From: an uncultured Nesterenkonia sp.
GTDB lineage: Bacteria > Actinomycetota > Actinomycetes > Actinomycetales > Micrococcaceae
Direction: 5' to 3'
Assembly (NCBI GenBank): GCA_946221825.1
Contig: CAMINA010000008.1
Location: 1-19,441, forward strand
Length of the DNA stretch: 19,441 nt
Shown: in pieces, positions 15,684-19,441 of the stretch
How the letters are laid out: every line of letters begins with the position of its first letter
Position numbering within the stretch: the first letter of the stretch is position 1
Made by a program: the position numbers and the translations under genes
Notes under the pieces: generated by a model
The model's input: only the letters and a program-made list of their open reading frames with translations
What the model was told of the DNA's origin: nothing
The model's database searches: none

Positions 15684-17899
15684 GCGTCCTCCTCGATGGG
15701 CGGGTGCAGGCGCTTCAGCGTCCACGTCCTATTCTTCCGGATCGCCAGGAGCAGCACGGTCAGGCCGAGGGCCGTGGCCGCACCCAGGGCACCGAGGCTG
15801 CTGAGCACCACGGAGGTGTCCGCGCCATAGATGGCATGTCGCAGACCGTCCACCACATAGGTCAACGGAAGCATCGGGTGGATCGACTCCAGCGGTCCGG
15901 GCAGTGATTGGCTGGGGAACGTGCCCCCGGCGGCCACCAGCTGAAGCACCAGCAGGATGATGGCCACGAATTTGCCTGGGTTGCCCAGCAACGCCACCAG
16001 GCCGTGGACCAGGGCTGAGAAGGCCGCAGAGGCGGCCAGCAGCACCAGCAGCGCCAGTCCCGGATGAGCAGGCTCCAGGCCCAGGCCCAGAGTGACGGCT
16101 GAATAGAGCAGCAGGCTCTGCACCGTTGACAGCGCCAGGAACGGCAGCCAGGAGCCGAAGGCCACAGCCGCGGTGGAGGCGTTGGAGGCGACGGCTCGCG
16201 GAGAGAACGGTCTGAGGACCTGGAGCATGACCAGGGCGCCGATCCACAGCGCCAGGCCCATGAAGAACGGAGCCATCCCCGCACCGTAGGAGCCGGCTTC
16301 GGCCTGGGCGGACTGCGTGACGTTGAGCGGATTGCCGATCACGCTGCTGACCTGTTCCCGTTCCTCGTCATCCGGGGAGGGGACCTCGTCGGCGCCACTG
16401 GCCAGCTCGGAGGCCAGCTCCCCGCTGCCGTCGCTGAGCTGCTCGGCACCGTCCAGCGCCTCGCCCACCCCATCGTTGAGCTCCGCGGCTCCTTCTTCCA
16501 GCTCCCCGGTGCCCTCGGAGAGTTCGCCGGCGCCCTCTTGGAGCTGTCCGACGCCCTCGTCGGCCTCCTGGGTTCCCTCCGAGAGTTCTCCGGCGCCTTC
16601 GGCCAGCGAGTAGGAGGCTGACCGTGCCTCACCGAGCCCGTCGGTGAGTGCGGGGAGAGATTCGGCCATCTCCGAGGCTCCCCCGTGCAGTTCGGAGGCC
16701 CCGCTCTGGAGCTCGGAGGCCCCGTCGGCCACGCCGCGGGATCCCTCGGCCAGCTGATCCACAGAGTCCTGTGCGCCCTCGAGATCGCCTCGGACCTCCT
16801 GGGCGCGGCCCACCAGTTCGCTCTCGTCGAGGATCGGCGTCAGCTCAGCGGCTGCCTCCTCGGCCTGCTCCTCGGAGATGATCCCTGCCTCGACAAGCTG
16901 CTGGACGCTCTCTCCGGTGCGTTCTGCGGCGGCTTCTTCGAATTCGGTGAGCACGTCCAGCGCATCCTGTGAGGCCCCGGCGAGCTGCTCGTTGCCCTCG
17001 GCCACGCTCTCAGCTCCGGAGCTGAGCTCTCCGAGGCCTTCGTGGAGCTCCGAGGCCCCTCCTGCGATCGCGCCGACACCCTCCTGGAGGTCGCCGGCAC
17101 CGTCGTCCAGCTCGGCGATACCTTCGAAGAGTTCCCAGGAGCCTGCGCTCAGCTGTCCTGCGCCCTCATCAAGATCCTGTGTCCCGCTGCGGAGGCTGGC
17201 CAGGGCGTCGTTGAGTTCGCCTACGCCATCGTTCAGCTCGGAAGCACCCTGGCTCAGCTCCCCGGAGCCGTCGTGAAGCTCCACCAGTCCTGATTCGAGG
17301 TCTTCGGCGCCGTCCTGCAGGTCTCCCGCGCCCTCGGCGGCCTCCTCGAGCTGCTGGTGGATCTGCCCGAAGCCGGTGAGCATCTGGTCTGCGGCCTCTC
17401 GGCCCACCTCTTCGGAGACCGATTCGTGCAGCTCAGCGGCCAGCACGTCCAGGATGCTTGAGAGCAGGTAGTTGTTGGCCTCATTGCTGATGATCTCGAT
17501 CTGGGCCTGCTCCGGATCCTCCAGGTCTGCCGGGGACGCCAAAGACGCTGAGAAGTCCTCGGGGATGACCAGTGCGAACTGATAGTCCCCCCGGGAGGTG
17601 CCCTGTTCGGCCAGCTCACGGTCGGAGACCACCTGCCAGCCGAAGGACTCGTCCTCGAGCAGGTCATCGACCACGTCGTCCCCGATGACGCGGTGCTCGC
17701 CGTCGAACTCAGCGCCCTCGTCCAGGGTCACCAGGGCGGCGTCGACGTTGTCCATGTTCCCGTAGGGGTCCCAATTGGCGTACAGATACACCGCGGCGTA
17801 CAGCAGAGGGATCAGAGCGAGCCCGACCACTGTCTTGATGGGGTCGAAGCCGCTGGTCAGCCGCTTCCACTCCGCGCGGGGCAGCGTCATCAGGCTCAT
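15680..17899 (-). CDS. YhgE/Pip-domain membrane protein
   Basis: A 739-residue integral membrane protein of the YhgE/Pip family, related to ABC-2-type permeases and including the phage infection protein of Lactococcus and EsaA of type VII secretion. It has one membrane helix near the N-terminus (about 22-42, preceding YANWDPYGNMDNV, a family hallmark), a large extracytoplasmic region, and about five helices between 543 and 720. The extracytoplasmic part holds two blocks of roughly seven-residue repeats of the type EGAGEL (about 187-305 and 385-500), expected to form long amphipathic or coiled-coil helices. AGGAGG lies seven bases before the start, which overlaps the stop of the ABC-like gene. 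The substrate is unknown; export or envelope function is an inference. Confidence 0.9.
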   Translation of the reverse strand: MSLMTLPRAEWKRLTSGFDPIKTVVGLALIPLLYAAVYLYANWDPYGNMDNVDAALVTLDEGAEFDGEHRVIGDDVVDDLLEDESFGWQVVSDRELAEQGTSRGDYQFALVIPEDFSASLASPADLEDPEQAQIEIISNEANNYLLSSILDVLAAELHESVSEEVGREAADQMLTGFGQIHQQLEEAAEGAGDLQDGAEDLESGLVELHDGSGELSQGASELNDGVGELNDALASLRSGTQDLDEGAGQLSAGSWELFEGIAELDDGAGDLQEGVGAIAGGASELHEGLGELSSGAESVAEGNEQLAGASQDALDVLTEFEEAAAERTGESVQQLVEAGIISEEQAEEAAAELTPILDESELVGRAQEVRGDLEGAQDSVDQLAEGSRGVADGASELQSGASELHGGASEMAESLPALTDGLGEARSASYSLAEGAGELSEGTQEADEGVGQLQEGAGELSEGTGELEEGAAELNDGVGEALDGAEQLSDGSGELASELASGADEVPSPDDEEREQVSSVIGNPLNVTQSAQAEAGSYGAGMAPFFMGLALWIGALVMLQVLRPFSPRAVASNASTAAVAFGSWLPFLALSTVQSLLLYSAVTLGLGLEPAHPGLALLVLLAASAAFSALVHGLVALLGNPGKFVAIILLVLQLVAAGGTFPSQSLPGPLESIHPMLPLTYVVDGLRHAIYGADTSVVLSSLGALGAATALGLTVLLLAIRKNRTWTLKRLHPPIEEDA

Positions 17900-18480
17900 C
17901 GGAGAACCTCCTGGGCGACGATGGCCAGCACAGTGCGTCCCTCAGGCTCCGCGATCCCTCCGAGCGTCTCGGAGAGTCCTTCGGCGGAGATGTCGTGGCG
18001 GTCGGGGGAGTCCATCACGGCGAGCTCGACCTGCGGGTCGGTGAAGGTGAGCTCAGTCATCAGCCACAGGCGCAGCTCGGAGGGGAGTGCCTCAAGCGGC
18101 TGGTCGGCGATGTCCGCGGCTTCGTGTTCGGAGATCCAGCGGGAAGCCGAGGGGATCCGGACGCCGCGCCTGCGAGGGATGAGCCCCAGACTCTCGCTGA
18201 TGAGGTCGCGGGCACGCATGTGATGCTCCGGAGCGGTGATTCCGGGGGAGTCGATCAGCGCGGTGTTGCGCCGCAGTCGGCCGACGTCAGCTGACCCGTG
18301 GATCAGCGCTCGACCGGTCTCCGGGATGAGTCGACCGGAGCAGATCAGGGCCAGTGCGGTGCGTGCATCACCGGTGGGCGCAGTGATTTCGGACAGGGAC
18401 CCCTGGCTCACTGTGATGCTGCAGTTCTCCACCAGGGGTGCATGGTGGCCGTGGAAGCCTACGTCCTCGAGTTCGAGCAT
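17896..18480 (-). CDS. ABC-ATPase-like protein with degenerate nucleotide-binding motifs
   Basis: A 194-residue protein whose opening (LELEDVGFHGHHAPLVENCSI) resembles the start of an ABC transporter nucleotide-binding domain. The active-site motifs are degraded. The Walker A region reads APTGDARTAL (34-43), with Arg in place of the essential Lys and two glycines lost. The LSGGQ signature position has EALPSELRL. Walker B keeps an aspartate (D157 in LAVMDSPD) but Ser replaces the catalytic Glu. No H-loop His is visible near the C-terminus. The frame is intact and coupled to the YhgE gene by an ATGA overlap, so it is probably a functioning but catalytically weak or inactive partner and not a decayed gene. 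A leaderless start is suggested by TAAGCT six bases upstream. Confidence 0.72.
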   Translation of the reverse strand: MLELEDVGFHGHHAPLVENCSITVSQGSLSEITAPTGDARTALALICSGRLIPETGRALIHGSADVGRLRRNTALIDSPGITAPEHHMRARDLISESLGLIPRRRGVRIPSASRWISEHEAADIADQPLEALPSELRLWLMTELTFTDPQVELAVMDSPDRHDISAEGLSETLGGIAEPEGRTVLAIVAQEVLR

Positions 18481-18486
18481 TCCCTC

Positions 18487-18514
18487 AGCTTACTAGACTG
18501 ACTGGTCAGTTCAA
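18487..18514 (-). promoter_or_regulatory. Promoter of the ABC-like/YhgE/TetR operon
   Basis: On the minus strand, TTGAAC (complement of 18509-18514) and TAAGCT (complement of 18487-18492) are separated by 16 bases. The -10 lies six bases before the ATG at 18480, implying a leaderless transcript. The palindromic operator fills most of the spacer, so a bound repressor would block the promoter. Confidence 0.6.
18497..18510. promoter_or_regulatory. Palindromic TetR-type operator
   Basis: ACTGACTGGTCAGT has perfect six-base arms (ACTGAC and GTCAGT) around a two-base centre, a form and size common for TetR-family operators. It lies between the -35 and -10 elements of the operon whose last gene is a TetR regulator. 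It also overlaps the region where the -35 of the divergent glycosylase promoter should be. Assignment to this TetR protein is by proximity. Confidence 0.65.
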
Positions 18515-18533
18515 TAGTGGGATGATCTAACCT
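18503..18533 (+). promoter_or_regulatory. Probable leaderless promoter of the DNA glycosylase gene
   Basis: TAACCT at 18528-18533 lies seven bases before the GTG at 18541. The best -35 candidate is TGGTCA at 18503-18508, with a long 19-base spacer, inside the TetR-type palindrome. No Shine-Dalgarno is visible. The -10 is moderately supported and the -35 weakly. Confidence 0.4.
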
Positions 18534-18540
18534 TGGTCTC

Positions 18541-19191
18541 GTGATGACAGATGGAAGGCAGCTCCAGAGGCTCTTCGACGAGCACGCCACCGTGTTGGCG
18601 CCGACCCTGCTGGGGTGTGAGCTGACGGTCACGACGCCGGATGGTGCGGTCACTGTTCGGCTCACCGAGGTGGAGGCCTACGGGGGTCAGGGAGAGGACC
18701 CCGGGGCGCACAGCTTCAACGGCCGGACCGCCCGCAACAGCTCGCTCTTTGGGCCGGCTCGGCATACCTACGTGTATCTGAACTACGGGATCCACCGTTG
18801 TCTCAACTTGGCCTGCGATGCCGAAGGCACCGCTGGGGGAGTCCTGCTGCGGGCGGGCGAGGTTCTGGAGGGGCGGGATCTCGCCGTCCAGCGCCGCGGC
18901 GGCCGCGACACCGGCACCAAGCTGCTCTCCGGACCCGGAAGGCTGGGTCAGGGTCTGGGGGTCGAACTGAGCATGGACGCCCAGCCGGTGACCATCGGGA
19001 CGCCGACGGAGCCGGTGATCTTCGTGCTGAACCCGCCCGCTGAGCCGGTGCCTGAAGAACGGCTGCGTCATGGCCCCCGAGTGGGAGTCTCCGGTGTGGG
19101 CGGCAGCGCAGATTTTCCATGGCGCTGGTGGATCGACGGCGACCGCAGCGTCTCGGCCTATCGTCCGGGCAAGAACGTCCCGGGCCGCTGA
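18541..19191 (+). CDS. 3-methyladenine DNA glycosylase, AAG/MPG family
   Basis: Base-excision repair enzyme that removes alkylated purines such as 3-methyladenine by flipping the base into a pocket. The 216 residues fit the bacterial members of the family. By analogy with human AAG, E45 in LTEVEAYGG is the predicted general base and Y47 a pocket residue; H57 in DPGAHSFNGRT and YVYLNYGIHRCLN line the site, and LSGPGRLGQGLG is a conserved later motif. The start may be the GTG at 18541 or the adjacent ATG at 18544; the GTG fits the leaderless spacing better. It is transcribed divergently from the ABC-like/YhgE/TetR operon across 60 bases that hold the operator. Confidence 0.93.
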   Translation: MMTDGRQLQRLFDEHATVLAPTLLGCELTVTTPDGAVTVRLTEVEAYGGQGEDPGAHSFNGRTARNSSLFGPARHTYVYLNYGIHRCLNLACDAEGTAGGVLLRAGEVLEGRDLAVQRRGGRDTGTKLLSGPGRLGQGLGVELSMDAQPVTIGTPTEPVIFVLNPPAEPVPEERLRHGPRVGVSGVGGSADFPWRWWIDGDRSVSAYRPGKNVPGR

Positions 19192-19227
19192 GGCTGGCTG
19201 CTGAGGTGGTGCTCCAGAGAGCAGAAA

Positions 19228-19263
19228 ACGGCCCGGCCTGAGTCGCAGCTCAGACCGGGCCGT
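19228..19263. terminator. Strong hairpin terminator after the glycosylase gene
   Basis: ACGGCCCGG at 19228-19236 pairs with its complement at 19255-19263. Inside this, after a single mismatch, CTGAG at 19238-19242 pairs with CTCAG at 19249-19253, leaving a six-base loop. AAAA precedes the left arm, which is a TTTT tract after the stem for minus-strand transcripts. It therefore fits best as the intrinsic terminator of the gene entering from the right, and could also end the glycosylase transcript. Confidence 0.75.
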
Positions 19264-19277
19264 CCACCTACCTTGTT

Positions 19278-19296
19278 GAGAGTGCTGAGCACTCTC
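19278..19296. repeat. 19-bp perfect palindrome in intergenic region
   Basis: GAGAGTGCTGAGCACTCTC has nine-base arms around one central base. It is flanked by two direct copies of CACCTACC (19265-19272 and 19300-19307). It could be a protein-binding site or a small RNA hairpin with no loop room, which favours DNA binding or cruciform over a terminator. No known operator is recognised. Confidence 0.55.
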
Positions 19297-19314
19297 GCGC
19301 ACCTACCAGAGGAG

Positions 19315-19369
19315 TCTCACTGACCGAGGTCAGCAAGTGTCGGGCCTGGCAGAACCCGAGACTGTGAGA
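19315..19369. other. Possible three-way-junction RNA or DNA fold
   Basis: An outer stem TCTCAC (19315-19320) with GTGAGA (19364-19369) encloses two further hairpins: TGACC/GGTCA (19321-19325 with 19328-19332, two-base loop as written, so partly open) and TCGGG/CCCGA (19340-19344 with 19355-19359). The nesting suggests a folded transcript on one strand or the other, but the arms are short. I recognise no riboswitch or known RNA family. Confidence 0.3.
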
Positions 19370-19398
19370 GGCCACGCCCCTGAGCGGGCTCAGTGGCC
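19370..19398. terminator. Hairpin spanning the stop codon of the right-edge gene
   Basis: GGCCAC (19370-19375) pairs with GTGGCC (19393-19398), and GCCC (19376-19379) with GGGC (19386-19389); the unpaired TCA between the right arms is the complement of the minus-strand stop codon. There is no T-tract. It may stabilise the 3' end or slow elongation, with the hairpin at 19228-19263 being the real terminator. Confidence 0.35.
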
Positions 19399-19441
19399 GT
19401 GATCCTCATGATCATCCTCGTCATGCTCGTGATCATGATCG
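19390..19441 (-). CDS. C-terminal end of an unidentified protein with a His/Asp/Glu-rich tail (truncated)
   Basis: Only the last 16 codons and the TGA are inside the window. Read on the minus strand they give DHDHEHDEDDHEDHGH, seven histidines and nine or so acidic residues or glycine, with no other residue types. Such tails bind divalent metal ions such as zinc or nickel, and occur in metal transporters, zinc-uptake binding proteins, CobW-type GTPases and nickel chaperones. The other two minus-strand frames are poorer: one meets a stop at the third codon. The family cannot be named from this fragment, and the reading frame, though the most coherent, is an inference from composition. Confidence 0.6.
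   Translation of the reverse strand, partial: DHDHEHDEDDHEDHGH

Noticed and set aside
16317..17293. Short plus-strand Ser/Pro-rich frames and DNA repeats opposite the YhgE gene
   Set aside because: These arise from the repetitive coding of the YhgE heptads on the minus strand; they are not separate genes, a CRISPR array or a satellite.
19278..19296. CIRCE-like heat-shock operator (GAGTGCT and AGCACTC)
   Set aside because: The CIRCE element has the arms in the opposite order, TTAGCACTC then GAGTGCTAA, with a nine-base spacer. Here the arms are reversed around one base, and no chaperone gene is adjacent.
19337..19402. A 21-codon GTG-started frame with GAGGT six bases upstream
   Set aside because: It is too short to support, has no recognisable sequence, and runs antisense into the right-edge gene. 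A leader-peptide role has no downstream target on the same strand inside the window.

Overview
This is a chromosomal window from a high-GC actinobacterium. The protein families, the argCJBDFR/argGH gene order, the large YhgE protein and the abundance of apparently leaderless starts suggest order Micrococcales, perhaps a Micrococcaceae relative such as Nesterenkonia or Arthrobacter. The genus is an inference and no rRNA is present to settle it. Nearly all of the window is ordinary core metabolism. No CRISPR array, tRNA, rRNA, insertion sequence or prophage was seen.

Layout. (1) 1-3553: end of pheS and complete pheT, the two subunits of phenylalanyl-tRNA synthetase. They are followed by a short 19-bp tandem repeat and a strong bidirectional hairpin terminator. 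(2) 3691-4698, minus strand: a zeta-crystallin-type quinone oxidoreductase convergent with pheT. (3) 4826-10767: a compact arginine biosynthesis operon argC-J-B-D-F-R, mostly with overlapping stops and starts. It is preceded by an ArgR-box pair overlaid on a leaderless promoter. (4) 10771-11393, minus strand: a small ankyrin-repeat protein and a 63-residue two-helix membrane protein, lying between argR and argG. (5) 11537-14241: argG and argH, with their own ArgR-box pair, followed closely by an anchored lytic transglycosylase (14255-15067). (6) 18480 down to 15087, minus strand: a translationally coupled three-gene operon made of an ABC-ATPase-like protein with degraded catalytic motifs, a 739-residue YhgE/Pip membrane protein and a TetR regulator. 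A TetR-like palindromic operator lies in its promoter. (7) 18541-19191: a divergent 3-methyladenine DNA glycosylase of the AAG/MPG family. (8) 19192-19441: an intergenic stretch dense in inverted repeats, then the last 16 codons of a minus-strand gene ending in a His/Asp/Glu-rich tail.

How it works together. ArgC, J, B, D, F, G and H cover all steps from N-acetylglutamate to arginine, using the acetyl-recycling ArgJ route. ArgR is encoded in the operon and probably represses both transcription units through matching two-box operators. The TetR, YhgE and ABC-like genes look like a self-regulated envelope or transport module.

Most notable observations: paired ArgR operators with conserved spacing but opposite orientation at argC and argG; the catalytically degraded ABC-like partner of YhgE; a TetR operator shared by two divergent promoters; five starts preceded by a TAnnnT hexamer at 6-7 nt, which suggests leaderless mRNAs; and the hairpin-dense intergenic region at the right edge. 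I did not find convincing evidence of a wholly new system.
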